Positions 8,607-16,977 of a stretch of DNA of 64,000 bases are shown here, piece by piece. The notes beneath the pieces are model-generated. The model worked only from the letters and a program-made list of their open reading frames with translations, was not told where the DNA came from and searched no databases. The stretch spans positions 682,001-746,000 of the forward strand of contig NZ_JABEZU010000002.1 in assembly GCF_013149785.1 (NCBI RefSeq). The letters run 5' to 3'. The position numbers and the translations under genes were made by a program. Source of the stretch: Isoptericola halotolerans. GTDB lineage: Bacteria; Actinomycetota; Actinomycetes; Actinomycetales; Cellulomonadaceae. Positions within the stretch are counted from its first letter, which is position 1. Each line of letters starts with the position of its first letter.

Positions 8607-9439
8607 GGGTCGAGCTCGACGACATCACGGTGACCCTCGGCGGTCGCGACGTGGTGCAGCATGCCTCGCTGGTCGCCGAGCCGGGCGCGGTGGTCGGCCT
8701 CGTCGGGCCGAACGGCAGCGGCAAGTCGTCATTGCTGCGCACGGTCTACCGTGCCGTGCGGCCACGGCTCGGCACGTGCCGGATCGACGGACGCGACGTC
8801 CAGAGGCTCCGCGGCCGGCAGGCGGCCCGGGCCGTGGCGGTCATGCTCCAGGACCCGCCCACGGACTTCGACCTCAGCGTCGAGGAGACGGTCATGCTCG
8901 GCCGGGTGCCGCACCACGCCTCCTTCGGCCGCGACACCGCCGAGGACGTCGAGGTGGTGGCCGACGCGATGCGTCGCGCCGAGATCACCGACCTCGCCGA
9001 CCGCATGGTCGCGACGCTGTCCGGCGGGCAGCGGCAGCGCGTCATGCTCGCCCGCGCCCTCGCGCAGCAGAGCGATGTCATGGTGCTGGACGAACCGAGC
9101 AACCACCTGGACATCAGCCACCAGCACGAGCTGCTGAGCACGGTGCGCAGCCTCGGGCGCACCGTGATCGCCGCCCTGCACGACCTCAACCTCGCCACGC
9201 AGTACTGCGACCACGTCGTCGTGCTCGACGCCGGACGCGTGATCGCTGCCGGCCCGCCGCAGCAGGTCCTCACCCCCGAGCTCATCCGCTCGACGTTCCG
9301 GGTCGACGTGCGCGTGCTCGGCGGGCACGACCCCGTCTTCGGCTTCCGCCGGCTCGAGCCTGCTACCGAACGAGCCGCAGAACGAGCCCCTGAGCCCTCC
9401 TCCCACGATCTCCGGACAGAAAGCAGCATCCCCACATGA
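8603..9439 (+). CDS. FecE/BtuD-type ABC transporter ATP-binding protein
   Basis: This 278-aa cytoplasmic ATPase energises the FecCD permease. It has Walker A GPNGSGKSSLL near residue 36, Q-loop VMLQDPPTDFDLSVEE, signature LSGGQRQRVMLARALAQ, Walker B VMVLDEPSNHLDI and the H-loop histidine in VIAALHDLNLA. The N-L-A-x-x-Y-C-D segment after the H-loop is characteristic of iron-siderophore/B12 importers. ATG overlaps the permease stop (ATGA), and its own stop overlaps the next ATG, so the three subunits are translationally coupled. The last ~30 residues form an extra low-complexity tail. Confidence 0.93.
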   Translation: MRVELDDITVTLGGRDVVQHASLVAEPGAVVGLVGPNGSGKSSLLRTVYRAVRPRLGTCRIDGRDVQRLRGRQAARAVAVMLQDPPTDFDLSVEETVMLGRVPHHASFGRDTAEDVEVVADAMRRAEITDLADRMVATLSGGQRQRVMLARALAQQSDVMVLDEPSNHLDISHQHELLSTVRSLGRTVIAALHDLNLATQYCDHVVVLDAGRVIAAGPPQQVLTPELIRSTFRVDVRVLGGHDPVFGFRRLEPATERAAERAPEPSSHDLRTESSIPT

Positions 9440-10449
9440 ACCCCCGAACCTTCCGTCACGCCGCCGCGATCGGCACCCTGAGCGCGACCGCTCTGGTGAT
9501 CTCCGGCTGCGGGTCGTCCGTGACCTCCGAGGCGAGCGAGACCGACGCCGACGCCGCCACCACGGTGACGCTGGAGAACTGTGACCGCGAGGTCGTCGTC
9601 GAGGGCGCCCCGGAGGCCGCCGTCGGCATGCACCCCGCCCAGACGGAGCTGATGCTGCGGCTCGGCCTGGCCGACCGGCTCGCCGGACAGGCCCAGGCGG
9701 CCGCGCAGGCGCTGCCCGACGACGTCGCGTCGCTCGCGGCGGACGTCCCCGTCATCGGTGAGGTCATGCCCCCGAGCCGCGAGGACCTCCTGGCCGTCGA
9801 GCCCGACTTCGTGTACTCGCCCACCACGTACGAGTTCACCGCCGAGCAGGGCTTCGCGAGCATCGACCAGCTCGAGCAGGCCGACGCCACCGTCTACGTC
9901 GCCACGGGCGGGTGCGCCGAGCGCCGCATGACCGGCGAGGTGACCGACCTGTTCGACGACCTGGAGAACCTCGGCGAGATCTTCGGCGTCCAGGACGAGG
10001 CCGCCGACCTCGTCGTGCAGAGCCGGGCGCAGCTCGACGAGGTCGCCGCGGCGATCGAGGACGTCGACCCGCTGCGCGTCGCCCAGGTCTACGTCGAGGG
10101 CACCACGCTGCAGGCCATCGGTGCCGGCATCGAGTACGACATCCTCGGGCTGGCGGGCGCGGACAACGTCTACGGCCCCGAGGACCCGATGTTCGCGGAC
10201 TTCTTCGCCGCGACCATCACGCCCGAGTCGCTGGCCGCCGAGGAGCCGGACGCCCTGGTCTTCTCCGCCTACGACGCCGAGCACGAGGCCGCCACCCGCG
10301 AGTACCTGACGACGACGTTCCCCGACCTGCCGGCCGTCACCGAGGACCGGCTCATCGCCGTCTCCAGCTCCGACGTCTTCCCCGGCACGCTGGGCAACAT
10401 CACGATCGTGCGGGACATCGCCGAGCAGCTCTACCCCGACGCGTTCTGA
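9436..10449 (+). CDS. ABC transporter substrate-binding lipoprotein (FepB/BtuF type)
   Basis: This 337-aa lipoprotein captures the substrate outside the membrane. A lipoprotein signal peptide ends with lipobox ISGC (Cys at about residue 25), followed by an acidic linker and a class III periplasmic-binding fold: VTLENCDREVVVEGAPEAAV is the usual start, LRLGLADRLAG and REDLLAVEPDFVYSP are family landmarks, and the C-terminus has LIAVSSSDVFPG. A Cys pair (NC near 48, GGC near 158) may form a disulfide. Start overlaps the ATPase stop, and the stop is only 3 bases before the next gene, so a CydD-like protein is part of the same transcript. Ligand could be a ferric siderophore, zincophore, heme or corrinoid. 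Confidence 0.9.
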   Translation: MNPRTFRHAAAIGTLSATALVISGCGSSVTSEASETDADAATTVTLENCDREVVVEGAPEAAVGMHPAQTELMLRLGLADRLAGQAQAAAQALPDDVASLAADVPVIGEVMPPSREDLLAVEPDFVYSPTTYEFTAEQGFASIDQLEQADATVYVATGGCAERRMTGEVTDLFDDLENLGEIFGVQDEAADLVVQSRAQLDEVAAAIEDVDPLRVAQVYVEGTTLQAIGAGIEYDILGLAGADNVYGPEDPMFADFFAATITPESLAAEEPDALVFSAYDAEHEAATREYLTTTFPDLPAVTEDRLIAVSSSDVFPGTLGNITIVRDIAEQLYPDAF

Positions 10450-10452
10450 CCG

Positions 10453-12135
10453 GTGGTCCACCGCCGGCTGTTGCAGCTCGCCGGCGCCGTGCCGGGCGTG
10501 ATCCTCGCCCTGGCCGGCGTCGGCGTGCTGCTGTCCGCCATGCACGTCGGGTTCGCACTCACCGCGGGCTCGGTGATCGCCACGCTCGTGCGCGACGACG
10601 GCGACCTGGCCTCGACGCTGCCCGCTCTCGTCGCGCTGGCGGCGATCGCCGTCGTCCGCGGTGTGGTGGTCGCGGTACGTGAACCGGTCGCGACCCGGCT
10701 CGGGGCGTCGGTGCGGCTGCGGCTGCGGCGTCGGCTGCTCGCCCGGCTCGTCGCGGTGCCCGCCGCGGAGCGGGACGCGGGCGAGGTGGCGGCCACGGTG
10801 ATCGACGGCGTCGACGGCCTGGACGCCTACTACACCCGCTACCTGCCGCAGCTGGTCGTCGTGCTCGTGGTGCCGGCCGCCGTCGTCGGTCTCGTGGCGG
10901 TGCGCTCGACGGCCGCCGGGGCCGTGCTCGCCGTCGCGGCCGCCGTCGCGGTCCTCGCACCCCGGGTGTGGGACGCGCGGCTGCTGCGCAACGGGCGCCG
11001 ACGCTGGGACGTCTTCACCCGGCTCTCGGCGGACTTCGTCGAGGCGCTGCAGCAGGTCCCGTTGCTGCGTGCCTTCGGGGCCACCGGCCGCGTCGCGGAC
11101 CGGCTGGCCACCACCGCCGAGGGCCTGCGCCGCTCCACCATGACCCAGCTGCGGGTCTCGCTCGTCGAGACCGCGGTCAGTGCGCTGGCCCTGCACCTCG
11201 GTACCGCACTGGCGGTCGTCGCCGCCCTGCACGGCGTGCTCACCGGCGACGTGCGCGCCCCGGTGGCCGTCACCGTGCTGCTGCTCGCCCGCGAGTGCTT
11301 CCGCCCCGTGCAGGACCTCGGCACCACCTGGCACGCCGGCTATCTCGGGCTGACCGCCGTCGACGGCCTCGACCGGCTGCTGTCGATGCGGCCGTCGGTC
11401 GTCGAGGCCGGCGACCATGCCGCTCCCGCCGCCACCGGGACGATCGAGCTCACGGGCGTCACGTACCGCTACCCCGGGAGCACCACCGGCGTGCGAGACC
11501 TGAGCCTGCGCGTCGCCGCGGGGGAGACCGTCGCCGTCGTCGGCCCCTCGGGTTCCGGCAAGAGCACGCTGGCGCGGCTCCTGGAGCGTGACGTGGACCC
11601 GCAGCAGGGCGTGGTGCGGGTCGGCGGCCTCGGCCTGCCCGACTACACCCCGACGGCGCGCAGCCGCAGCGTCGTCGTCGTCCCGCAGGACCCGACGCTC
11701 TTCGCGTGGACCGTGCGGGAGAACCTGCGGCTGTACCGGCCCGACGCGACCGGGTCACAGATCGAGCAGGCTGCCCGCACCGCGGACGTCCACGAGGTGG
11801 TCCAGTCCCTGCCGGACGGCTACGACACCGTCCTGGCCGAGGACGGCGGGCAGCTCTCCGGTGGCCAGCGTCAACGCCTCGCGCTCGCCCGGGCGCTGTT
11901 GTCCCCGGCGCCCGTGCTCGTCCTCGACGAGATCACCTCGGCGCTCGACGTCGGCACCGAGCGCCGGGTCATGGATGCGGTCGTGGCCGCCACGCGGGAG
12001 CGCACCGTGATCGTCGTCGCGCACCGCGAGAGCGCCTGCACGCACGCCGACCGGTGGGTGCGTCTCCAGGACGGTCGGATCGTCGCGACCGGCGACGGGG
12101 CGCCGGTCGTCGAGGCCCCGGCGGGTGCGCGATGA
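10453..12135 (+). CDS. CydD-like ABC transporter, exporter-fold permease/ATPase
   Basis: This 560-aa protein has an N-terminal six-helix type-IV (exporter-fold) membrane domain and a C-terminal ATPase. GVDGLDAYYTRYLPQLVVVL (about residues 117-136) and FRPVQDLGTTWHAGYLGLTA match CydD-type subunits. Walker A is VGPSGSGKSTLARLLE, signature LSGGQRQRLALARALL and Walker B VLVLDEITSALD. Known CydDC exports thiols and supports cytochrome bd assembly, but no cydAB is present here. Its GTG lies 3 bases after the metal/siderophore-type binding protein gene, so it is more plausibly tied to that importer, as the exporter-fold IrtAB transporter of mycobacteria imports siderophores. It forms a heterodimer with the next gene by inference. 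Confidence 0.82.
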   Translation: MVHRRLLQLAGAVPGVILALAGVGVLLSAMHVGFALTAGSVIATLVRDDGDLASTLPALVALAAIAVVRGVVVAVREPVATRLGASVRLRLRRRLLARLVAVPAAERDAGEVAATVIDGVDGLDAYYTRYLPQLVVVLVVPAAVVGLVAVRSTAAGAVLAVAAAVAVLAPRVWDARLLRNGRRRWDVFTRLSADFVEALQQVPLLRAFGATGRVADRLATTAEGLRRSTMTQLRVSLVETAVSALALHLGTALAVVAALHGVLTGDVRAPVAVTVLLLARECFRPVQDLGTTWHAGYLGLTAVDGLDRLLSMRPSVVEAGDHAAPAATGTIELTGVTYRYPGSTTGVRDLSLRVAAGETVAVVGPSGSGKSTLARLLERDVDPQQGVVRVGGLGLPDYTPTARSRSVVVVPQDPTLFAWTVRENLRLYRPDATGSQIEQAARTADVHEVVQSLPDGYDTVLAEDGGQLSGGQRQRLALARALLSPAPVLVLDEITSALDVGTERRVMDAVVAATRERTVIVVAHRESACTHADRWVRLQDGRIVATGDGAPVVEAPAGAR

Positions 12136-13799
12136 GGGCCGTGCTGCGCCTGCTGCCGGTGGTCACCCTTCACCGCGGCCGGTTCGTCGAGACGGTGCTG
12201 TGGAGCGTGGTGTCCCAGGCGGCGGTGCTCGGGCTCGCGCTCGGCCTGGCCGTCGTCGTCGGACGGGTCGTGGCGGGCGAGCCGCTCGGGCTGATCGGCC
12301 CCGCCGCCGCGCTGGTCTCGGTGGGTGTCCTGGCGTCGCTCGCGGCGTGGCGGGAGTCGTGGGTGTCGCACGACCTGGCCTACCGGCTCATCGGGGTGCT
12401 GCGCGGCCGGGTCTTCGGTGCGCTGCGCCGGGCCCTGCCGTCCAGGACCCGGCAGAAGCGCACCGGCGAGCTGGCCACCACCGTGGTCTCCGACATCGAG
12501 ACGCTGGAGTGGCTCTACGCCCACACCGCCGCCCAGAGCCTCAGCGCGCTGCTCGTCCTCGCCGTGAGCACCGGGGTGTCCGTCACGATCGACCCGTCGC
12601 TGCTGCTCGTGTGGGTGCCGCTGCTCGTCCTCGGTGTGGTCGTACCCCTGGCGACCGCCCGGCGGGCCCGGCGGGACAGCGACGCGCTCGCGGCCGGCTC
12701 CGCCGCCGTGCGCTCCGAGCTGCTCGACACCGTCCGGGGGCTGCGTGAGCTCACCGGTGCCGGAGCCCTCGACGCCCAGCTCGACCGTGTCGCGCAGGAC
12801 ACGCGCGACCTCGCCCGTCTGCAGGTCCGCGAGTCGGCCCGGCTGGGCCTGGAGCGCGGCATCGCCGACGTCGCGCTGGCCGCCGCCGCGCTCGGCACGC
12901 TCGCCGTCGTGCTGCTGCAGCGCGACGCCATCGCCCCGGCCGACATCCCCCTGGCGGTGACCGTCGCGGTCGCGGGCCTGGGGCCCGCCGCGCAGATCGC
13001 GGACCTGCTGCGCAGCGCGAGCACGCTGCGGGCGTCGGCCGAACGCATCGGCGGCGTGCTCGACCTGCCGCCCGCCGTCGTCGGACCCGAGGGCACCTCC
13101 GACGACGACGCCGTGGCGGCGCCCGGTGCCGGCCTGCGGCCCGACCCGGTGCCGGAGGAGGCGGGCCTGGTGCTGGACCGCGTCAGCTTCGCCTACGACC
13201 CGGCGCGGCCCGTGCTGGAGCACTTCAGCCTGCACGTCCGGCCGGGGGAGGTGGTGGCCCTGGTCGGTCCGTCCGGCGCGGGCAAGACCACCGCGGCCCG
13301 CCTCGCGCAACGGCTGTGGGACCCGGACAGGGGTGCCGTGCGGGTCGACGGCGACGACGTGCGCACCCTGCCGGACGTCGAGCTGCGCGCGCGCCTCGCC
13401 GTCGTCCCGCAGTCCTCACCGCTGCTGCGCGGCACGGTGCGCTCCAACATCGTGCTCGGGGACCCCGATGCGTCCGACGCCGCGGTGGAGGCCGCGGCCC
13501 GCGCGGCCGGGCTGCTCGACGCGGCGGCCGGGCTGCCCGCCGGGCTCGGCACGCCGGTGGGGGAGCACGGCAGCGGGCTCTCCGGCGGCCAGCGTGCCCG
13601 GGTCGCGATCGCCCGGGCGCTCCTGCGCGAGCCGCGCGTCCTGGTCCTCGACGAGCCGACGGCGTCCCTCGACCCCGAGGCCGACGCCGCGCTCCTCGAG
13701 CTCCTCGGCCGTGCCGAGCACCGGGCGACGCTGCTGGTCGCGCACCGGCCGGCCACGATCGCCGCCGCCGACCGCCAGGTCTCCCTCGGCGACCGGTAG
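12132..13799 (+). CDS. CydC-like ABC transporter, exporter-fold permease/ATPase
   Basis: This 555-aa protein is the probable partner of the preceding half-transporter. It has an N-terminal exporter-fold membrane domain (RTGELATTVVSDIETLEWLY is the intracellular-loop element). An acidic linker around residues 320-345 leads to the ATPase: Walker A VGPSGAGKTTAARLA, Q-loop VPQSSPLLRGTV, signature LSGGQRARVAIARALLREP, Walker B VLVLDEPTASLD, H-loop VAHRP. ATGA overlap with the previous gene indicates a coupled heterodimer. It has no SIP/FAD domain, unlike IrtA. It closes the five-gene run; the next gene begins after a possible operator. Confidence 0.82.
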   Translation: MRAVLRLLPVVTLHRGRFVETVLWSVVSQAAVLGLALGLAVVVGRVVAGEPLGLIGPAAALVSVGVLASLAAWRESWVSHDLAYRLIGVLRGRVFGALRRALPSRTRQKRTGELATTVVSDIETLEWLYAHTAAQSLSALLVLAVSTGVSVTIDPSLLLVWVPLLVLGVVVPLATARRARRDSDALAAGSAAVRSELLDTVRGLRELTGAGALDAQLDRVAQDTRDLARLQVRESARLGLERGIADVALAAAALGTLAVVLLQRDAIAPADIPLAVTVAVAGLGPAAQIADLLRSASTLRASAERIGGVLDLPPAVVGPEGTSDDDAVAAPGAGLRPDPVPEEAGLVLDRVSFAYDPARPVLEHFSLHVRPGEVVALVGPSGAGKTTAARLAQRLWDPDRGAVRVDGDDVRTLPDVELRARLAVVPQSSPLLRGTVRSNIVLGDPDASDAAVEAAARAAGLLDAAAGLPAGLGTPVGEHGSGLSGGQRARVAIARALLREPRVLVLDEPTASLDPEADAALLELLGRAEHRATLLVAHRPATIAAADRQVSLGDR

Positions 13800-13842
13800 G
13801 GATTCCATGTGGCAGCCAGATCGGACAACATGGATTCCATGT
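13800..13842. promoter_or_regulatory. Toxin-antitoxin operator: palindrome plus direct half-site
   Basis: ACATGGATTCCATGT (13828-13842) is a perfect palindrome with 7-bp arms around one base. An 11-bp direct copy of its right part, GGATTCCATGT, occurs at 13800-13810 and 13832-13842, 32 bp (about three helical turns) apart. The palindrome contains candidate start codons of the antitoxin gene. This layout fits autoregulation by an antitoxin-toxin complex. Confidence 0.55.
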
Positions 13843-14096
13843 CTGCAGCGACACGACGACGCATCCACCTGACGGAGACGGCGCGGCTGGCGGCGATCAT
13901 CGACCGGAACGCCATGGCCGGGGAGCCGCGCGCAGCCACCGTGGCGCGACTCGTCGAAAAGGCTGACCTGCTCTCCGCCCGGGACGAGGACTTCCTCGTC
14001 TTCGACCCGGACCGCCCGACGATCACCACCGAACAGGTGGCCGATCTGCTCGACGAGGACGACGTCGATGCCGTCGCGGAGACCCGGCGTGGCTGA
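13839..14096 (+). CDS. Putative antitoxin of a PIN-domain toxin-antitoxin pair
   Basis: This small protein (85 aa from ATG 13839) begins MSAATRRRIHLTETARLAAI, a ribbon-helix-helix-like N-terminus that would bind DNA. It ends in an acidic region (TTEQVADLLDEDDVDAVAET) that would neutralise the toxin. It overlaps the toxin gene by 8 bases. Starts are ambiguous: ATG 13830 and 13839 lie in the palindrome and lack a clear SD (leaderless translation possible), whereas GTG 13809 has AGGGA 6 bases upstream. I do not recognise the exact antitoxin family; the call rests on position, size and charge pattern. Confidence 0.65.
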   Translation: MSAATRRRIHLTETARLAAIIDRNAMAGEPRAATVARLVEKADLLSARDEDFLVFDPDRPTITTEQVADLLDEDDVDAVAETRRG

Positions 14097-14520
14097 TCGC
14101 GTCTACCTGCCGGACGTCAACGTCCTGTTCGCCGCCCATGTCACGGCGCACGTGGACCACGCGACGGCCCTCGGCTGGTTGCGGGGAGTCCTGGCGTTCG
14201 CCACGTGCGCGACGACCGAGCAGGGGCTGGTGCGGTTGCTGTCGAACCCCGCCGCCAACCCTGGTGCGTCCACCGCCGATGCGCTCGCCGCACTGCGTCG
14301 TGTCCGTGCACGGCGACAGCACGAGTTCTGGCGCGACGACACGAGCCTTGCCGACCCGGTCGTCGACCTGGCGCGCATGGTCGGGCATCGCCGGGTGACG
14401 GACTTCCACCTGCTGAACCTGGCTGCGGACCGTCGTGGCGTGCTCGTCACGCTCGACGCCAAGATCGAGCGTGCGCTGGCGCCCTCGGACCGGCGACACG
14501 TCCTGACGCTCGCCGGCTGA
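14089..14520 (+). CDS. VapC-family PIN-domain ribonuclease toxin
   Basis: This 143-aa protein is a probable Mg2+-dependent endoribonuclease. The first PIN acidic residue is in VYLPDVNVLFAAHVT (Asp near residue 8). A conserved glutamate follows in FATCATTEQGLVRLLSNP, and the C-terminal acidic cluster is VTDFHLLNLAADR...VTLDAKIE, matching the 'tD..l..lA...g..l.T.D' PIN pattern of the VapC subgroup often annotated 'TA system VapC family toxin'. GTG 14089 overlaps the antitoxin end by 8 bases; an in-frame ATG at 14068 would overlap more. Targets cannot be predicted. Confidence 0.82.
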   Translation: MADRVYLPDVNVLFAAHVTAHVDHATALGWLRGVLAFATCATTEQGLVRLLSNPAANPGASTADALAALRRVRARRQHEFWRDDTSLADPVVDLARMVGHRRVTDFHLLNLAADRRGVLVTLDAKIERALAPSDRRHVLTLAG

Positions 14521-14540
14521 CCGACGGGCAGGAGGAGCGG

Positions 14541-14921
14541 TCAGGCCGGTGTCGTGCACGCCGCGAGGCGGGCCGCGATGGTGGCGACGTCGTTCAGCTC
14601 GCTTGATGCGATCGCCATGACGAGGTCGTACGCATCAGCGTGGTCCATGCGGAGCGCTTGGCCGTTGTAGGCGTAGAACAGCCTGACGGCGACCCAGCCG
14701 ACGCGCTTGTTGCCATCGACGAACGCGTGGTTCTTGACGACGGAGTCGAGAAGGGCGGCAGCCTTCTGGTGGATGCCTGGGTACGCCTCGGTTCCGAGCA
14801 TGCTCGCTCGGGGTCGGCCGACGGCGGAGGACAGCAGTCCTGTGTCTCGGACCCCCGGTGGGCCGCCGAGCACCGCAGCGGCTGCGGCCAGAAGGTCGTC
14901 CTCGTCGACGAAGGTGGTCAC
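14541..14921 (-). CDS. Fic/Doc-family death-on-curing toxin
   Basis: This 126-aa protein is of the Doc type, which phosphorylates or AMPylates a target such as EF-Tu. The catalytic motif is HAFVDGNKRVGW (H-x-F-x-D-G-N-K-R), preceded by KAAALLDSVVKN. GLLSSAVGRP and the IHQKAA segment are typical of Doc proteins. With Asp-Gly in the motif it matches the consensus Fic motif as much as the P1 Doc variant, so chemistry (AMP transfer or kinase) is open. GTG 14921 starts 11 bases past the antitoxin stop at 14932. It is convergent to the PIN toxin gene (20 bases between the stops). Confidence 0.85.
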   Translation of the reverse strand: MTTFVDEDDLLAAAAAVLGGPPGVRDTGLLSSAVGRPRASMLGTEAYPGIHQKAAALLDSVVKNHAFVDGNKRVGWVAVRLFYAYNGQALRMDHADAYDLVMAIASSELNDVATIAARLAACTTPA

Positions 14922-14931
14922 GGGGAGCCCG

Positions 14932-15126
14932 TCATGCGAGGCGGTCGAGCAGCGGCTTGTCCTCGGCGACGATCTGGCGGATGAGCTCGTCGCGCAACGC
15001 GGTCCGCTTGTTCGCGTACTCCTGGACGGCACGGTTGATGACAGCGTTCTCGGAGATGTTCTCGTCGCGGGCGACCTGCTTCAGCGCCTGCTCGGTCGCC
15101 TGGTCGAAGCGGATGGTCCGGGGCAT
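14932..15126 (-). CDS. Ribbon-helix-helix antitoxin of the Fic/Doc toxin
   Basis: This 64-aa protein MPRTIRFDQATEQALKQVAR begins with a short strand and continues ENISENAVINRAVQEYANKR, the classic MetJ/Arc/CopG ribbon-helix-helix arrangement. The C-terminal ~20 residues (LRDELIRQIVAEDKPLLDRL) would block the Doc active site. ATG 15126 is preceded by a good SD (GGGAGG, read on the minus strand) at the right distance; a longer frame to 15171 is possible but has none. It lies directly upstream of the toxin gene, the usual antitoxin-first order. Confidence 0.82.
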   Translation of the reverse strand: MPRTIRFDQATEQALKQVARDENISENAVINRAVQEYANKRTALRDELIRQIVAEDKPLLDRLA

Positions 15127-15183
15127 GAGGTCCTCCCTTGTGCAGGGCGCAGCACGGTGTGGTACTGCCACAGTACCACTGGG

Positions 15184-16977
15184 TCATCTGCCGACGGCAT
15201 ACCCCTGCGCCCCGCGGGAGTTCGCCGCCGCACCAAGAACCCCGGTGGCCGGGTCCCGCGTCACCGCGGAGATCCGCCCGAGCGACCACGGCCCCGCGTC
15301 GGTCAGCACGTGTCCCCGTGCCGTGAGCCCGGCGAGCACCTCCGCCCCGAGCCGCGACTCGACGACGGCCCCGCCCGGTGTCCAGGTGCGCGGCCAGAAC
15401 GAGTCGACAGCCGACGTCGTGTGCAGCGTCGGGGCGTCGATCGCCTCCTGCGGGGTGTACCCGCCCACCAGCACGCGCAGCAGGAACGGCAGCTGCCACT
15501 GGTCCTGCTGGTCGCCGCCCGGCGTCCCGCACGCCATCACCGCCTCGCCCTCCGGTCCCAGCACGATCGTCGGTGACAGGGTGGTCCGGGGCCGCACGCC
15601 CGGCGCGAGCCGGGACGGCGAGTTCTCGTCCAGCCACGTCATCTGCAGCCGCGTGCCGAGGCAGAACCCGAGTCCGGGCACCGTGGGCGACGACTGCAGC
15701 CAGCCGCCCGACGGCGTCGCGCTGACCATGTTGCCCCACCGGTCGACCACGTCGAGGTGGCAGGTGTCGCCGCGCGTGGTGCCGTCCGTCTGCACGGTCG
15801 GCTCGCCCACCCCCGAGCCGTCCGGCGGCGCCTCACCGGCCACACGCAGCGGCGGCAGCGGGGGCGTGGTGCGCCCGGGGACGACGCCGGGACGCAGCTC
15901 GTGCGAGGCGTTCTCGCCCACGAGCGCTCGCCGCTCGGCCGCGTACTGCGCGGACAGCAGGTGCTCCAGGGGGACGTCGGCGTCGCCGTACCAGGTGTCA
16001 CGGTCCGCGAGCGCCAGCTTGAGCACCTCCAGAACGGTGTGGGCCCCGCGCTCGGTGGAGGGGTCGAGGCGGTCGTCGTCGAACCCGTCGAGGAGCCGCA
16101 GGGCCTGCAGCAGCACCGGCCCCTGCCCCCACGCGCCGGTCTTGACGACCGTGTGCCCGCGGAAGTCCGCCGTCGCCGGGGTCTCGTAGCCCGCCCGGAA
16201 GCGGGCGACGTCGTCGGCGGTGAGGACGCCGGCGTGGTCCCGCCCGTCCGCGTGCCGGTGCGGGGTGGCGACGAAGTCCTCCACGGCCGGGCTGACGATC
16301 TCGCGCCAGGCCGCGCGGGCGGCGTCGACGCCGGCCTCCCGCCCGGGGGCACCGTCGGCGGCCTCGACGAGACGCCGCAGGACGTCGGCGTACTCGGGGT
16401 TCGTGACGAGCTCACCGGGCCGGGGGACCCGGCCACCGGGTGTCCAGCGGGCGGCGGAGGTGGGCCAGTGCTCGGCGAACAACCTCGCGACCCGGTCGAT
16501 CGTCGCGCTCGCGGCGGCCAGCAGGGGATGCCCGTCCCGGGCGTAGCCGACGGCGTGGGCGAGCACGTCACGCACCGGCCAGGTGCCGTGGTCGCGCAGC
16601 AGCAGGAGCCAGGCGTCGACGGCGCCCGGGACGGCGGCGGCCAGCGCGCCGGCGCCGGGCACCAGGTCGAGGCCCTCGGTGTCGCGGTAGTGCTCGATCG
16701 TGGCGCGCGCCGGTGCAGGGCCCTGGCCGACCAGGACCTGCGGGGAGCCGCCGGCGGGGGCGACGATGCCCGTCATGTCGCCGCCGGGACCGTTGAGGTG
16801 CGGCTCGACCACGTGCAGGACGAACGCGGCGGCGGTGGCGGCGTCGAAGGCGTTGCCGCCTCGTTCCAGCACGGACTGGGCGGTGGCGGTGGCGAGCCAG
16901 TGGGTGGTGGCCGCCATCCCGAAGGTGCCCTGCAGGTCGGGACGGGTGCGGTGCGGGTCGGGCGGTGTGTACGTCAT
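15184..16977 (-). CDS. Gamma-glutamyltransferase family protein
   Basis: This 597-aa Ntn-hydrolase-fold protein probably cleaves or transfers gamma-glutamyl groups (glutathione-, mycothiol-conjugate- or acyl-type substrates). It starts with GMAATTHWLATATAQSVLE and GGNAFDAATAAAFVLHVVEP, family openings, and has the oxyanion/substrate region LNGPGGDMTGIV. The autoprocessing site is GDTCHLDVVDRWGNMVSATP with Thr405 as presumptive nucleophile. LSPTIVLGPEG and ACGTPGGDQQ are C-terminal landmarks. No signal peptide is seen, so it is likely cytoplasmic, closer to YwrD-like members than to secreted Ggt. The ATG overlaps the stop of the YoaK-type gene, so they form a two-gene operon. Confidence 0.88.
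   Translation of the reverse strand: MTYTPPDPHRTRPDLQGTFGMAATTHWLATATAQSVLERGGNAFDAATAAAFVLHVVEPHLNGPGGDMTGIVAPAGGSPQVLVGQGPAPARATIEHYRDTEGLDLVPGAGALAAAVPGAVDAWLLLLRDHGTWPVRDVLAHAVGYARDGHPLLAAASATIDRVARLFAEHWPTSAARWTPGGRVPRPGELVTNPEYADVLRRLVEAADGAPGREAGVDAARAAWREIVSPAVEDFVATPHRHADGRDHAGVLTADDVARFRAGYETPATADFRGHTVVKTGAWGQGPVLLQALRLLDGFDDDRLDPSTERGAHTVLEVLKLALADRDTWYGDADVPLEHLLSAQYAAERRALVGENASHELRPGVVPGRTTPPLPPLRVAGEAPPDGSGVGEPTVQTDGTTRGDTCHLDVVDRWGNMVSATPSGGWLQSSPTVPGLGFCLGTRLQMTWLDENSPSRLAPGVRPRTTLSPTIVLGPEGEAVMACGTPGGDQQDQWQLPFLLRVLVGGYTPQEAIDAPTLHTTSAVDSFWPRTWTPGGAVVESRLGAEVLAGLTARGHVLTDAGPWSLGRISAVTRDPATGVLGAAANSRGAQGYAVGR

Noticed and set aside
8746-11418. Very long minus-strand open frame opposite the ABC operon
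   Set aside because: It is opposite clearly conserved ABC genes, gives Arg/Gly/Asp-rich protein with no domain, and reflects high GC at the third position.
10453-13799. Naming the ABC pair cydD and cydC
   Set aside because: CydD-like motifs are present, but cydAB is absent and the genes are coupled to a metal-chelate importer, so a cyd role is not supported.
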